Positions 18,778-28,895 of a stretch of DNA of 64,000 nt are shown piece by piece. The translations under genes were made by a program, and so were the position numbers. Under the pieces are notes generated by a model. That model did no database searches and was not told where the DNA came from. It saw only the letters and a program-made list of their open reading frames with translations. The stretch comes from Flintibacter faecis (GTDB lineage Bacteria; Bacillota; Clostridia; Oscillospirales; Oscillospiraceae), in contig NZ_JACOPN010000007.1 in the NCBI RefSeq assembly GCF_014287875.1, positions 123,384 through 187,383 of the forward strand, read 5' to 3'. The stretch's first letter is position 1, and the number at the start of each line of letters is the position of its first letter.

Positions 18778-20584
18778 ACTCCTCGTCCAGTTTGAGCACC
18801 GCCATAAATGCCTCGGTGGGCAGCTGGACGGACCCCAGAGAGCGCATTTTCTTCTTGCCCTCTTTCTGCTTCTCCAGCAGCTTTTTCTTTCGGCTGATGT
18901 CGCCGCCATAGCACTTGGCCAGCACGTCCTTGCGCATGGCCTTCACCGTCTCCCGGGCGATGACCTTGCCGCCGATGGCGGCCTGGACGGGCACCTCGAA
19001 CAGCTGGCGGGGGATGTTCTCCTTCAGCTTTTCGCAGATGCGCCGGGCCCGGGCATAGGCCTTGTCCTTGTGGACGATGAAGGACAGGGCATCCACCTGC
19101 TCGCCGTTGAGCAGCAGGTCCACCTTCACCAGCTGGCTGGGCTGATAGCCCTCCAGCTCGTAATCCAGGCTGGCATAGCCCTTGGTATTGGCCTTCAGGG
19201 CATCGAAGAAGTCATAGATGATCTCCCCGATGGGCATGGAGTAGTGCAGCTCCACCAGGTTGGTGTCCAGATACTGCATGTCCTTGAACACGCCCCGGCG
19301 GTCCTGGCACATGGGCATGATATTGCCCACATAGTCGGGCGGGGCGATGATGGTCACCTTGGCAAAGGGCTCCCGTGCCTCGGAGATGGCACCGGGGTCG
19401 GGGTAGTTGTGGGGGTTGTCCACCCGAACCACCTCGCCGTCGGTCTTGGTCACCTCGTAGATGACAGAGGGCAGGGTGGTCACCAGGTCCAGGTCAAACT
19501 CCCGCTCCAGCCGCTCCTGGATGATCTCCATGTGGAGCATCCCCAAAAAGCCGCATCGGAAGCCGAAGCCCAGGGCCACGGAGGACTCCGGCTCAAAGGA
19601 CAACGACGCGTCGTTCAGCTGCAGCTTCTCCAAAGCGTCCCGCAGGTCGGGGTATTTGCTGCCGTCCTCGGTGTAGATGCCGCAATAGACCATGGCCTGG
19701 GCGGGGCGATAGCCGGGCAGGGGCTGGGCCGCCGGGTCCTCCACGCCGGTGATGGTGTCGCCCACCCGGGTGTCCTTCACGTTTTTGATGGAGGCGGTGA
19801 ACCAGCCCACCTCTCCAGCGGTGAGCTGGCCGGAGGACTCCATGCCCAAGGGCCGCAGATAGCCGCAGTCCAGCACCTGATACGCAGCGCCGGAGGCCAT
19901 CATCTTCACGTTCATGCCCTTTTGGATGGTGCCGTTCATCACCCGGAAATAGACGATGACACCCTGATAGGGGTCATACTGGCTGTCGAAGATCAGGGCT
20001 TCTAATGGGGCGCTGGGGTCCCCCTCCGGGGCGGGGATGTTCTGCACGATGTCCTCCAGCACGGCGGGGATGTTGATGCCCTGCTTGGCGGAGATCTCTG
20101 GGGCGTCCTGGGCGGGCAGGGCTAAAATGTTCTCGATCTCGTCCTTCACCCGCTGGGGGTCGGCGGCGGGCAGGTCGATCTTGTTGAGCACAGGCAGGAT
20201 CTCCAGGTCGTGCTCCATGGCCAGATAGGTGTTGGCCAGAGTCTGGGCCTCGATGCCCTGGCTGGCATCCACGATGAGCACCGCGCCCTCGCAGGCGGCC
20301 AGGGACCGGGACACCTCATAGTTAAAGTCCACATGGCCCGGGGTGTCGATGAGGTTCAGGTGATAGGTCTCCCCGTCCTGGGCCTTATATTCCAGGCGGA
20401 CGGCCCGGGCCTTGATGGTGATGCCCCGCTCCCGCTCCAGGTCCATGTTGTCCAGCAGCTGGGACTCCATCTGCCGCTGCTCCACGGCGTGGCACTGCTC
20501 GATCAGCCGGTCGGACAGGGTGGACTTGCCGTGGTCGATGTGGGCGATGATGCTGAAATTTCTGATCTTATCTCGTTCGGTCAT
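18776..20584 (-). CDS. lepA: Elongation factor 4 (LepA), back-translocating GTPase
   Basis: 602 residues, full length. The G domain shows [10 protein letters not shown] (G1), DTPGHVDF (G3) and NKIDLP (G4). EF-G-like domains II, III and V follow, with the EF4-specific C-terminal domain ending LKLDEE. It binds ribosomes and GTP. GGAGG precedes the ATG. Its last 27 codons are repeated twice immediately downstream, but the gene itself is intact. Confidence 0.97.
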   Translation of the reverse strand: MTERDKIRNFSIIAHIDHGKSTLSDRLIEQCHAVEQRQMESQLLDNMDLERERGITIKARAVRLEYKAQDGETYHLNLIDTPGHVDFNYEVSRSLAACEGAVLIVDASQGIEAQTLANTYLAMEHDLEILPVLNKIDLPAADPQRVKDEIENILALPAQDAPEISAKQGINIPAVLEDIVQNIPAPEGDPSAPLEALIFDSQYDPYQGVIVYFRVMNGTIQKGMNVKMMASGAAYQVLDCGYLRPLGMESSGQLTAGEVGWFTASIKNVKDTRVGDTITGVEDPAAQPLPGYRPAQAMVYCGIYTEDGSKYPDLRDALEKLQLNDASLSFEPESSVALGFGFRCGFLGMLHMEIIQERLEREFDLDLVTTLPSVIYEVTKTDGEVVRVDNPHNYPDPGAISEAREPFAKVTIIAPPDYVGNIMPMCQDRRGVFKDMQYLDTNLVELHYSMPIGEIIYDFFDALKANTKGYASLDYELEGYQPSQLVKVDLLLNGEQVDALSFIVHKDKAYARARRICEKLKENIPRQLFEVPVQAAIGGKVIARETVKAMRKDVLAKCYGGDISRKKKLLEKQKEGKKKMRSLGSVQLPTEAFMAVLKLDEE

Positions 20585-20629
20585 AGATATCCTCCAGAAG
20601 TTAAAACAGGCTCCGCATATCTTGCGGTC

Positions 20630-21331
20630 TTACTTTTTGCCGCTCTGTCGGGGGGGCAGCAGGGCGGCCACCCGCTCTCCGGCGCTGTGGACCACCTGGA
20701 GCAGGGAGGGGTAGAGGGTGGGGCAGCTCTTCACCAGGTCATTGTTGGACATAGACGGCATTGGGCCCTTCTCCTTCACCCGGGCGGCCAGGGCATCCTC
20801 CAGCTCGGCCAGGGAGCACTTCATGTCCGCATCGGCCAGACCGGCGTGGAATTGCTGGGGGGAGACAGAGAAAAAGTCCGGGTTGTTGTCCGGGTTGGCC
20901 TGATATAGGTGGCGATAGACCACATACAGGGCGGTGGACAGATAGTTGGAGGCGGTACGGATGGCATCCCGGCTGCCCGTTTTGGCCAGCAGGTCGAACA
21001 GAGCGCCCACCGAGTTCACCAGCAGCTTTTTGGACAGCAGGGCCAGCACGCCCCCCCGCACGGAGTTGTCCTTCTCGTCGCTCAGGTCATACAGCTCCTC
21101 CGGGGCGATGGTGGTGCCCTGGCGGCTGAGGGTGCGGCCCAGCAAAAAGTCGGCGGACACCCCGTAGTAGTCGCAGGCCTTTACCACAAAGGACAGACCC
21201 GGCTCCCGGATGCCGTTTTCATAGTGAGACAGCAGCGCCTGGGAGATGCCCAGCACCCCCGCGGCGGCGCGCTGACTGACCCCCTTCTCCTGCCGCAGCA
21301 GGGACAGGGTGCGGGAAAATTCTTCATTCAC
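20630..21331 (-). CDS. XRE-family transcriptional regulator
   Basis: 233 residues from a GTG start with GAGGTGA upstream. An N-terminal Cro/CI-type helix-turn-helix (residues about 7-62; SQRAAAGVLGISQALLSHYENGIREP) is followed by a long alpha-rich region of unknown function. It lies 45 bases downstream of lepA in the same direction and is divergent from the DUF1846 gene. It may control itself through the palindrome at 21364. Confidence 0.8.
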   Translation of the reverse strand: MNEEFSRTLSLLRQEKGVSQRAAAGVLGISQALLSHYENGIREPGLSFVVKACDYYGVSADFLLGRTLSRQGTTIAPEELYDLSDEKDNSVRGGVLALLSKKLLVNSVGALFDLLAKTGSRDAIRTASNYLSTALYVVYRHLYQANPDNNPDFFSVSPQQFHAGLADADMKCSLAELEDALAARVKEKGPMPSMSNNDLVKSCPTLYPSLLQVVHSAGERVAALLPPRQSGKK

Positions 21332-21363
21332 AAGCAGTCACCTCAAAAGTTTGCAATACACTT

Positions 21364-21376
21364 GGTATAGTATACC
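21364..21376. promoter_or_regulatory. Palindromic operator candidate in front of the XRE gene
   Basis: GGTATAGTATACC, a 13-base palindrome containing a TATACT-like -10 for the leftward gene and lying about 35 bases before its start. Confidence 0.45.
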
Positions 21377-21473
21377 TGAAAGCATTACCAACAGTAAAGA
21401 GGAAAACAGAAAAATCATCGAAATTTTCCCGGAAATTCCGCCGGACTTTGGCCGCCGCCCGGCGGAAAACCTC

Positions 21474-21502
21474 TTGACGCTGTTCTCCAGGCGGGGTAAA
21501 AT
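21474..21502 (+). promoter_or_regulatory. Promoter of the DUF1846 gene
   Basis: TTGACG, 17-base spacer, TAAAAT, ending 43 bases before the TTG start. Confidence 0.7.
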
Positions 21503-21545
21503 ATTTGATGATTGTGTAGTTTTTTGTTAAGAGGGGGAGATCGCC

Positions 21546-23033
21546 TTGGCAAAAGTCGGCTTTGACAACCAACAGTACCTGCAAATGCAGTCTCAGCACA
21601 TCCGGGACCGCATCTCTAAGTTCGGCGGAAAGCTGTATCTGGAGTTCGGCGGAAAGCTGTTTGACGACTACCACGCCTCCCGGGTGCTGCCCGGGTTCGA
21701 GCCTGACAGTAAGATCCGCATGCTGGAGCAGCTGAAGGACAAGGCGGAGATCATCATCGCCATCAACGCCGGAGACATCGAGAAGAACAAGGTCCGGGGC
21801 GACCTGGGCATCACCTATGACAGCGACGTGCTGCGGCTCATCGACATCTTCCGCAGCCGGGGCCTGCCGGTGGGCGGCGTGGTGGTCACCCGCTATACCG
21901 GCCAGCCCGCCGCCGACCTGTTCCAGGCCCGGCTGGAGGGCCTGGGCATCAAGGTCTGCCGCCACTATCCCATCGAGGGCTATCCCCACAACATCTCCAA
22001 GATCGTCAGCGACGAGGGCTTTGGCAAAAACGAGTATCTGGAGACCAGCCGCCCCCTGGTGGTGGTCACCGCCCCCGGCCCGGGCAGCGGCAAAATGGCC
22101 ACCTGCTTGAGCCAACTCTACCACGACCACAAGCGGGGCGTGGTGGCGGGCTACGCCAAGTTCGAGACCTTCCCCATCTGGAACCTGCCCCTGAAGCACC
22201 CGGTGAACCTGGCCTACGAGGCGGCCACCGCCGACCTGGACGACGTGAACATGATCGACCCCTTCCACCTCCAGGCCTATGGGGAGACCACGGTGAACTA
22301 TAACCGGGACGTGGAGGTCTTCCCCGTCCTGTCCGCCATGTTCCAGCAGATCCTGGGCCGCTGCCCCTATCAGTCCCCCACCGACATGGGGGTAAACATG
22401 GCGGGCAACTGCATCGTGGACGACCAGGCCTGTCAGCAGGCCGCCCGGCAGGAGATCATCCGCCGGTATTACGACGCCCTGTGCGAGCGCCGCCAGGGCA
22501 AGGGCAGCGACAGCGCCGTCTATAAGCTGGAGCTGCTCATGCAGCAGGCCGGCGTTACCGCCGACATCCGCCCCGTGGTCACCGAGGCCAACCGGGTGGC
22601 CCGGGAGACCGGCGAGCCCGCCATGGCCATCGAACTGCCCGACGGCAGCCTGGTGTGCGGCAAGACCTCTGACCTGATGGGCTGCTCCGCCGCCGCCCTG
22701 CTCAACGCCCTGAAAAAACTCTCCGGGGCCGGGGGACACGGGGTCCACCTCATCGCCCAGTCGGCCATCGAGCCCATCCAGACGGTGAAGGTGAAATACC
22801 TGGGCTCCAACAACCCCCGCCTGCACAGCGACGAGGTGCTCATCGCCCTGGCCTCCTCCGCCAACGCGGAGCCCAAGGCCGCCGAGGCCCTGCGGGCCCT
22901 GGCCGATTTAAAGGGCTGCCAGGCCCACTGCTCCGTCATCCTGTCTCCGGCGGACGAGATCACCTACCGCAAGCTGGGACTGCAGCTCACCTGCGAGCCC
23001 CAGTATCAGACCAACAAACTCTATCACAGATAA
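21546..23033 (+). CDS. DUF1846-family protein
   Basis: 495 residues from a TTG start preceded by a GAGGGGGAGA ribosome site. The whole length matches the DUF1846 family common in Clostridia and streptococci: FDNQQYLQMQSQHIRDRI at the start, GGKLYLEFGGKLFDDYHASRVLPGF, and a P-loop-like PGPGSGKMATC near residue 178. No reaction is established for the family. It is monocistronic and bordered by repeats downstream. Confidence 0.92.
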   Translation: MAKVGFDNQQYLQMQSQHIRDRISKFGGKLYLEFGGKLFDDYHASRVLPGFEPDSKIRMLEQLKDKAEIIIAINAGDIEKNKVRGDLGITYDSDVLRLIDIFRSRGLPVGGVVVTRYTGQPAADLFQARLEGLGIKVCRHYPIEGYPHNISKIVSDEGFGKNEYLETSRPLVVVTAPGPGSGKMATCLSQLYHDHKRGVVAGYAKFETFPIWNLPLKHPVNLAYEAATADLDDVNMIDPFHLQAYGETTVNYNRDVEVFPVLSAMFQQILGRCPYQSPTDMGVNMAGNCIVDDQACQQAARQEIIRRYYDALCERRQGKGSDSAVYKLELLMQQAGVTADIRPVVTEANRVARETGEPAMAIELPDGSLVCGKTSDLMGCSAAALLNALKKLSGAGGHGVHLIAQSAIEPIQTVKVKYLGSNNPRLHSDEVLIALASSANAEPKAAEALRALADLKGCQAHCSVILSPADEITYRKLGLQLTCEPQYQTNKLYHR

Positions 23034-23084
23034 GCGCAATGGGGCGCCCGTTGGGAGAAGGTTCTCCCAGGGGTGCCCCTCCCC

Positions 23085-23268
23085 TTTTTTGGGGGGGTAA
23101 TGTTTTGCCTTCCCCTGGGGGAAGGTGCCCCCGAAGGGGGCGGATGAGGGGAACGCCAAAGGGCTTTCCGCTCTTCCGTCGAAAATGCTTGCTCATCGGC
23201 AGCGTTCCCCTCATCCGTCGCAGCTGTGCTGCGCCACCTTCTCCCAGGAGAAGGCTTTCATACGGTCT
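23085..23268. repeat. Pair of inverted family B repeats upstream of pyrG
   Basis: CCTTCCCCTGGGGGAAGGTGCC...GGATGAGGGGAACGCC in one direction and GTTCCCCTCATCCGTCGCAG...CACCTTCTCCCAGGAGAAGGC in the other. No gene lies in 23034-23307. Confidence 0.8.
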
Positions 23269-23307
23269 CTAATTTTATTATTCCAATTCTAAAACGGAGG
23301 AATCTAT

Positions 23308-24918
23308 ATGGCAGTCAAGTATATTTTCGTCACCGGCGGTGTGGTGTCCGGCTTGGGCAAGGGCATTACGGCGGCCAGCCTGGGCCGTCTGCTGAAGCAG
23401 CGGGGCCTGCGGGTCAAGGTCCAGAAGCTGGACCCCTATCTCAACGTGGACCCCGGCACCATGAGCCCCTATCAGCACGGGGAGGTGTTCGTCACCGACG
23501 ACGGGGCGGAGACCGACCTGGACCTGGGCCACTACGAGCGGTTCATCGACGAGAACCTGACCTTCAACTCCTCCGTCTCCTCCGGCAAGGTCTATTGGAA
23601 CGTGCTCAACCGGGAGCGCCGGGGGGACTATCTGGGGGGCACCGTGCAGATCATCCCCCACATCACCAACGAGATCAAGCGGAACATCTACTCCCTGGAC
23701 ACCCCCGACACCGACGTGGCCATCGTGGAGATCGGCGGCACCGTGGGCGACATCGAGTCTCAGCCCTTTTTGGAGTCCATCCGCCAGGTGGCCGCCGAGC
23801 GGGGCCGCCAGAACGTGATGTTCCTCCACGTCTCCCTCATCGTGTCCATCCCCGGCACCGGCGAGCTGAAGAGCAAGCCCACCCAGCACTCGGCCAAGGA
23901 GCTGCTGTCCCTGGGCATCCAGCCCGACGTGATCATCTGCCGCAGCGATTCCCCCGTGCCCCGGGACATCCTGGAGAAGATCTCCCTCTTCTGCAACATC
24001 CCCGTGGAGAACGCCATCCCCAACCTGACGGCGGACATCCTGTATGAGGTCCCCCTGATGCTGGAGCGGGAGGGGCTGGCCGACGTGGTGGTCCGCCGCC
24101 TGGGGCTCATCTGCCACATGCCCGACCTCACCGAGTGGGCCACCATGGTCCATCGGGCCAAGCACCCCACCGGCACGGTGGAGATCGCCCTGGTGGGCAA
24201 GTATGTGGCCCTCCACGACGCCTATCTCTCCGTGGTGGAGGCCCTGACCCACGGCGGCATTGAAAACCAGCAGAAGGTGAAGATCCGCTGGGTGGACTCC
24301 GAGACCGTCACCGACGAGAACGCCGCCCAGCTGCTGGCGGGGGCAGACGGCGTGCTGGTTCCCGGCGGCTTTGGCGACCGGGGCATCGAGGGCAAGATCT
24401 CCGCCGTGCGCTTTGCCCGGGAGAATCAAGTCCCCTTCCTGGGCATCTGCCTGGGGATGCAGATGGCCGTGGTGGAGTTTGCCCGCCATGTGTGCGGCAT
24501 GGCCGACGCCCACTCCAGCGAGCTGTCTCAGACCACCACCCACCCGGTCATCGACCTGATGCCCGACCAGCGGGGCGTGACGGACAAGGGCGGCACCATG
24601 CGCCTGGGGGCCTATCCCTGCTGCATCACCGACCATGACAGCTTTACCTATCGGGCCTATGGCGCAGACGAGATCGCCGAGCGCCACCGCCACCGCTATG
24701 AGTTCAACAACGACTACCGCCAGGAGCTGACCCAGGCCGGGTTGAAGCTGGCCGGCCTCTCCCCCGACGAGCGCCTGGTGGAGATCGTGGAGCTGCCCGA
24801 CCACCCCTGGTTCGTGGGCGTCCAGTTCCACCCCGAGCTGAAGAGCCGCCCCAACAAGGCCCACCCCCTGTTCCGGGACTTCATCGCCGCCGCCAAGCGG
24901 TACCACGGCGAACAGTAA
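23308..24918 (+). CDS. pyrG: CTP synthase
   Basis: 536 residues. It aminates UTP to CTP with ATP and glutamine. The N-terminal amidoligase starts [23 protein letters not shown] (P-loop) and has [16 protein letters not shown]. The C-terminal class I glutamine amidotransferase has GICLGMQ with the nucleophile Cys, and HPEL near the end for the catalytic His-Glu pair. ACGGAGGAA precedes the ATG. A strong terminator follows. I see no reiterative-transcription leader. Confidence 0.97.
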   Translation: MAVKYIFVTGGVVSGLGKGITAASLGRLLKQRGLRVKVQKLDPYLNVDPGTMSPYQHGEVFVTDDGAETDLDLGHYERFIDENLTFNSSVSSGKVYWNVLNRERRGDYLGGTVQIIPHITNEIKRNIYSLDTPDTDVAIVEIGGTVGDIESQPFLESIRQVAAERGRQNVMFLHVSLIVSIPGTGELKSKPTQHSAKELLSLGIQPDVIICRSDSPVPRDILEKISLFCNIPVENAIPNLTADILYEVPLMLEREGLADVVVRRLGLICHMPDLTEWATMVHRAKHPTGTVEIALVGKYVALHDAYLSVVEALTHGGIENQQKVKIRWVDSETVTDENAAQLLAGADGVLVPGGFGDRGIEGKISAVRFARENQVPFLGICLGMQMAVVEFARHVCGMADAHSSELSQTTTHPVIDLMPDQRGVTDKGGTMRLGAYPCCITDHDSFTYRAYGADEIAERHRHRYEFNNDYRQELTQAGLKLAGLSPDERLVEIVELPDHPWFVGVQFHPELKSRPNKAHPLFRDFIAAAKRYHGEQ

Positions 24919-24926
24919 TAGACAGC

Positions 24927-24958
24927 AAAAAGCTCCGCCGACGTGGCGGAGCTTTTTT
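24927..24958 (+). terminator. Terminator after pyrG
   Basis: AAAAAGCTCCGCC/GACGT/GGCGGAGCTTTTTT, a compact perfect stem. Confidence 0.93.
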
Positions 24959-24960
24959 AG

Positions 24961-25323
24961 CCTTCCCCTGGGGGAAGGTGGCGCGGCGCAGCCGTGACGG
25001 ATGAGGGGAAGGGTTGCGATATCCGAGCATTCCCGTCAGAACAGGTCTAGCCTTCGCCCCGCAGGGGAGAAGGTGGCATGGCGCAGCCATGACGGATGAG
25101 GGGGACCACGTGGGTGCATCCGTTGTCGACGGGCGGACACGGAGGTCCGCCCACGATGACCACCGCACCCACGATACCCACCCTTATCCGGTCCCTTCGG
25201 GACCACCTTCCCCCTGGGAGGGGGAAGGCTCTACTCGTTCTAACGCGAGAACTCACTGCCCTTCGGCGTTCCCCTCATCCGCCCCAGTGTGCGCACTGGG
25301 GCACCTTCCCCCAGGGGAAGGCT
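24961..25323. repeat. Cluster of family B repeats
   Basis: At least three CCTTCCCC/CCTTCGCC-type units with GTGGCGCGGCGCAGCCGTGACGG or its A-variant and GATGAGGGG tails, in both orientations. One GGTCCGCCC palindrome lies between them. No coding signal is seen. Confidence 0.8.
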
Positions 25324-25329
25324 TATTTT

Positions 25330-25974
25330 TTACCCCTTTGCATTCAGCCGATACCCTGCGCCCCACACGGTCTCGATGATGCGGGGCTTGGAGGGGTCGT
25401 CCTCGATCTTGTCCCGGATGCGGCCCACGTGGACGGTGACAGTGGCGCTGTCGCCCACATAGTCAAAGCCCCAGATGGTCTCGAACAAGCGGTCCTTGGA
25501 AAAGACGATGTTGGGATGCTCGGCCAGGAACTTTAAAAGCTCAAACTCCCGGTTGGGCATTTTGAGCTCCCGCCCGGCCTTATACACCTTCCAGCTCTGG
25601 GGATAGATCTCCACATCGGCCACCCGGATGACCTGGCCGTTTTCCGCCCTTTGACCGCCCTGGGTCAGGCGCTGATACCGGGCCAGGTGGGCCTTCACCC
25701 GGGCCACCAGCTCCGCCGGGTCAAAGGGCTTGGCCACATAGTCGTCCGCCCCCAGCCCCAGGCCCCGGATCTTGTCCACCGACTCCGTCCGGGCGGTGAC
25801 CATCAAAATGGGCACGTCGGTCTTGTCCCGGATGACCCGGCACACGTCATAGCCGCTGCACCCGGGCAGCATCAGATCCAGCAAAATCAGGTCATAGTCC
25901 CCGGTCACCGCCTGGGTGATGGCCATGGCCGTGACCAGGGCAAAGGTATGAAAGAAAAACAGCTTCTTCTGCAT
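25330..25974 (-). CDS. OmpR/PhoB-type response regulator, N-terminus abnormal
   Basis: 214 residues. The receiver domain contains the phospho-acceptor Asp (LILLDLMLPG, residue 33), the Thr switch (VTARTE) and the Lys (DDYVAKPFD). The C-terminal winged helix is complete (KMPNREFELLKFLAEHPNIVFSKDRL...VHVGRIRDKI). The first about 20 residues expected of the family, including the acidic pair that binds Mg2+, are missing; the start MQKKLFFFHTF does not match. No histidine kinase is adjacent. It may be a decayed gene or a phosphorylation-independent regulator. Confidence 0.75.
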   Translation of the reverse strand: MQKKLFFFHTFALVTAMAITQAVTGDYDLILLDLMLPGCSGYDVCRVIRDKTDVPILMVTARTESVDKIRGLGLGADDYVAKPFDPAELVARVKAHLARYQRLTQGGQRAENGQVIRVADVEIYPQSWKVYKAGRELKMPNREFELLKFLAEHPNIVFSKDRLFETIWGFDYVGDSATVTVHVGRIRDKIEDDPSKPRIIETVWGAGYRLNAKG

Positions 25975-26111
25975 CGTATCCCACCGTCTCGCCCCTTGCA
26001 GGGCCGTGTTTTCTCGTTCTGCCCCTATTGTAATGCAAAAGGATAAACGGCGAAACCATAAAATCTAAACTTTCTGAAAACTTCCCACGATCCCGGCGCA
26101 GAATGTGGAAA

Positions 26112-26140
26112 ACCCCCGCCTGTTCCATCACAGGCGGGGG
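26112..26140 (-). terminator. Terminator of the GGDEF-EAL gene
   Basis: CCCCCGCCTGT/ACAGGCGGGGG stem followed leftward by TTTTCC. Confidence 0.75.
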
Positions 26141-26160
26141 TCATATGGATCACAAAATGA

Positions 26161-28275
26161 TCATATCCGGTGCTCCTGCATCCCCGGCCCAAACCGGGAG
26201 AAGAACTCCTCGGGGGGCATGGGGCGGCCGAAGTAATAGCCCTGCAGGCGGTCACAGCCCAGGCTTTTCAGCAGCTGGCCCTGTTCCTTTGTCTCGATGC
26301 CCTCGGCGACACAGCCCAGGCCCAGCTTGTGGCACAGGTCGATGAGGGAGCCGATGACCGCCTGTTCCCGGGGGCCGTGGTCGGCTTTGGAGATCAGGCT
26401 CCGGTCGATCTTGACCAGGTCCAGCTGGGGCAGATAGAGCATCTCCAGGCAGGAGCACTCCGTGCCCATGTCGTCCACGGCCACGGCGATGCCCCGGGCC
26501 TTCAGGGCGTTCAGCCGGTCCTCAATGCTCTCCAGCTGCAGCCCCCGGGAGGACTCGGTCACCTCGAAGATAAGCTGGCTGTGGTCCACGCCGGTGCGCG
26601 TCAGAATATCGTCGATGCGGTCTAAGTAATCCAGCTCCGCCAGGGTGTTCCGGGACATGTTGCATGCGAGCTGAAAGCCGGGCCACCTCTGCCCCACGTC
26701 CCTCAGCAGGCGGCAGGACTGCTCCAGCATCTCATAGTCCACCACGGAGATCAGGTTTTCCTCCTCCATCATGTGGACAAATTCAAAGGGGGCGCAGACA
26801 CTGCCGTCCTCACCGATCCTCCGCACCAGGGCCTCCGCCCCGATGACCGCCCCCTGCTCCACCCCATACAGGGGCTGGAGATAGACTACGAACTTGCTCT
26901 GGCGGAACTCCCGCAGCAGCCCGTCCAGATACTCCGGGCGGCCCGGGCGGCGGGGGCTGCTGTCCCCCCGCATGGCGTATTTTCGCCGCTGGGCATACAT
27001 CACCTGCTCCGCTTTGTGGAGCAGCTCGTTTAAGTCCTCTGTCTCCGACCCCCAGGCATAGCCAAAGGTGGCCAGGCCCTCCTGGCTGTTTTTCAGTTCC
27101 TTTTCCATGGCCCGGCAGGCAGACCAAAAGGGGCGGTAGCCCATGTCGGAGCAGATTATCACAAATTCGTCCCCGCTGACCCGATAGATCTGCTTCTTGG
27201 GAAAGAACCGGCACATGACCTGGCAGGCCTTTAAGATCACCTGGTTGCCATAGGCGTGACCCAGGTGGTCGTTCACCCATTTCAGGCCGTTGATGTCCAG
27301 ATAGCCCACGCCGGTGGGCAGTTCTCTGCCCTGCAGGCTGTCGATGGTCTCGTCATAGGACAGGCGGTTGGGCAGACCGGTGAGGGTGTCGGTATAGCTG
27401 TTGGCCAGCAGCCGGGCGTGCAACTCCCGCTTTTGTACCTCGTCAGAGATGAAATAGGCGATGTGGGTCAGCAGCTCGGTGGACTCCATGCCCCCCTGCG
27501 GGTCGTCCACGCCCAAAAAGCCATAGAGCTTGTCCTTGCAGAAGATGGGCACCTCGGCCACCGCCTGGATGCCCTGGGCGGACAGACACGCATACTCCTC
27601 CTGGCGGCCCGGAATATCTTTCAGGGCCTCAATGCTGTGGATGGTCATCAGCTTGCCCTTCCGTTCCTTCAGCACCTCCAGCCATTCCCGCATGTTCTCC
27701 AGGGGCACGGCCTGGAGATTCTGGATCTCCGACGTGACCCCGGGGGCGCACACCTCATAGGTGTTGGTGGCCGTCCCCTTATCCCAGTCGATGCGGAACA
27801 CATAGGCCCGGGCCGCCTGATACTGCTGGCGGATGATCTCCAGCACCTGGTCCATGGCGGCATCAAAGTCGTCAGACAGCACCAGCTTGTCAATGCACTC
27901 CACCAGCTTCTGCTCTGTGGCCAGACTCAGCTCCGCCTCAAAGATGTGGGCATAGCGGGTCACATTCACCGCCAGCTCCATGCGGCAGGGGCGGCCATTC
28001 ACCGTGACGATGCTGTCGTGGAGCAGCAGATGACCTATGCCCGGCAGTTTCCGGTGCCAGGTATAGCGGTGGTCCGGGTCCTCCCGCAGGCGCTGGTTGG
28101 TACAGAAGGCACAGGGGGCATCCACGCCCTGCAGATATTCATAGCATTTTACCCCGGGTGTCACCGGGCCATACTGCTTCTTCCCGCAGCGATTGACAAA
28201 TATGACTTCGCAGGTATCTAAATCACTGAGATAGATCACCTGGTCGATCTGATCCAACACATCATATAGTTCCAT
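26161..28275 (-). CDS. PAS/GAF-GGDEF-EAL cyclic-di-GMP protein
   Basis: 704 residues, no membrane segment. The PAS-like N-terminus has a Cys cluster (CGKKQYG...CYEYLQG...CAFC). A GAF domain (about 130-290) follows. The GGDEF domain has SGDEF in place of GGDEF, so cyclase activity is uncertain. The C-terminal EAL phosphodiesterase domain keeps EALVR, the FEVTES Glu, DDMGT, KID and AEGIET, so c-di-GMP hydrolysis is plausible. The Cys-rich sensor may hold a metal or react to redox state. Single-gene unit. Confidence 0.9.
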   Translation of the reverse strand: MELYDVLDQIDQVIYLSDLDTCEVIFVNRCGKKQYGPVTPGVKCYEYLQGVDAPCAFCTNQRLREDPDHRYTWHRKLPGIGHLLLHDSIVTVNGRPCRMELAVNVTRYAHIFEAELSLATEQKLVECIDKLVLSDDFDAAMDQVLEIIRQQYQAARAYVFRIDWDKGTATNTYEVCAPGVTSEIQNLQAVPLENMREWLEVLKERKGKLMTIHSIEALKDIPGRQEEYACLSAQGIQAVAEVPIFCKDKLYGFLGVDDPQGGMESTELLTHIAYFISDEVQKRELHARLLANSYTDTLTGLPNRLSYDETIDSLQGRELPTGVGYLDINGLKWVNDHLGHAYGNQVILKACQVMCRFFPKKQIYRVSGDEFVIICSDMGYRPFWSACRAMEKELKNSQEGLATFGYAWGSETEDLNELLHKAEQVMYAQRRKYAMRGDSSPRRPGRPEYLDGLLREFRQSKFVVYLQPLYGVEQGAVIGAEALVRRIGEDGSVCAPFEFVHMMEEENLISVVDYEMLEQSCRLLRDVGQRWPGFQLACNMSRNTLAELDYLDRIDDILTRTGVDHSQLIFEVTESSRGLQLESIEDRLNALKARGIAVAVDDMGTECSCLEMLYLPQLDLVKIDRSLISKADHGPREQAVIGSLIDLCHKLGLGCVAEGIETKEQGQLLKSLGCDRLQGYYFGRPMPPEEFFSRFGPGMQEHRI

Positions 28276-28388
28276 GCTTTAAGTTCTCCGCCGCACTTAG
28301 AATTTTTGCATACGCACGGCAATGATAGCATTTCTCTCGGCTGTATGCAATGTTTTTCATTTATTCTGTATGATTATTCCCAATATAG

Positions 28389-28420
28389 AAACCCCCCGGG
28401 GCATTTTCCTCGGGGGGTTT
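28389..28420 (-). terminator. Terminator after rplL
   Basis: AACCCCCCGGGG...CTCGGGGGGTT stem with a T-run leftward. It separates the ribosomal genes from the next unit; rpoB/rpoC do not follow here. Confidence 0.85.
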
Positions 28421-28442
28421 AAGCACATATGGGGGAAAAAGC

Positions 28443-28820
28443 TTACTTCAGCTCGACCTTGGCGCCGGCCTCTTCCAGCTTCTTCTTCATCTCCTCGGCC
28501 TCGTCCTTGGACACGGCCTCCTTCAGGGTCTTGGGAGCGCCCTCGACCACGCCCTTGGCCTCAGCCAGGCCCAGGCCGGTGATCTCGCGGACAGCCTTGA
28601 TGACCTTGATCTTGGCAGCGGCATCGAAGCCAGCCAGGACAACGTCAAACTCGGTCTTCTCCTCAGCAGCCTCAGCAGCAGCGCCGCCGGCGGCGGGAGC
28701 GGCCATAGCGGCGGCGGAAACGCCGAACTCCTCCTCCAGAGCCTTAACCAGCTCGGACAGCTCCAGAACGGTCAGGGCCTTCACTTCCTCGATCATAGCG
28801 GTAATCTTCTCGCTAGCCAT
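28443..28820 (-). CDS. rplL: Ribosomal protein L7/L12
   Basis: 125 residues. N-terminal dimerisation helix ([19 protein letters not shown]), Ala-rich hinge, and the C-terminal factor-binding domain ([40 protein letters not shown]). It forms the ribosomal stalk that recruits GTPase factors. Last gene of the L10 operon; AGGAGGT is close upstream. Confidence 0.98.
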   Translation of the reverse strand: MASEKITAMIEEVKALTVLELSELVKALEEEFGVSAAAMAAPAAGGAAAEAAEEKTEFDVVLAGFDAAAKIKVIKAVREITGLGLAEAKGVVEGAPKTLKEAVSKDEAEEMKKKLEEAGAKVELK

Positions 28821-28895
28821 GGTGAAATACCTCCTAAAATTGGTTTTTTTAAAATTTAAATGTGCGCTTTTTTAAGCGCCGTGTGCCGGGAAAAT

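Noticed and set aside
18294..18909. Short leftward ORFs of 91-124 codons ending in the LepA C-terminus within the tandem repeats
   Set aside because: They arise only because the repeat unit contains the lepA end in frame; upstream parts are spacer without a ribosome site.
23269..23307. Reiterative-transcription control region of pyrG
   Set aside because: No promoter with a GGGC-type start and no attenuator hairpin could be seen before the ATG.
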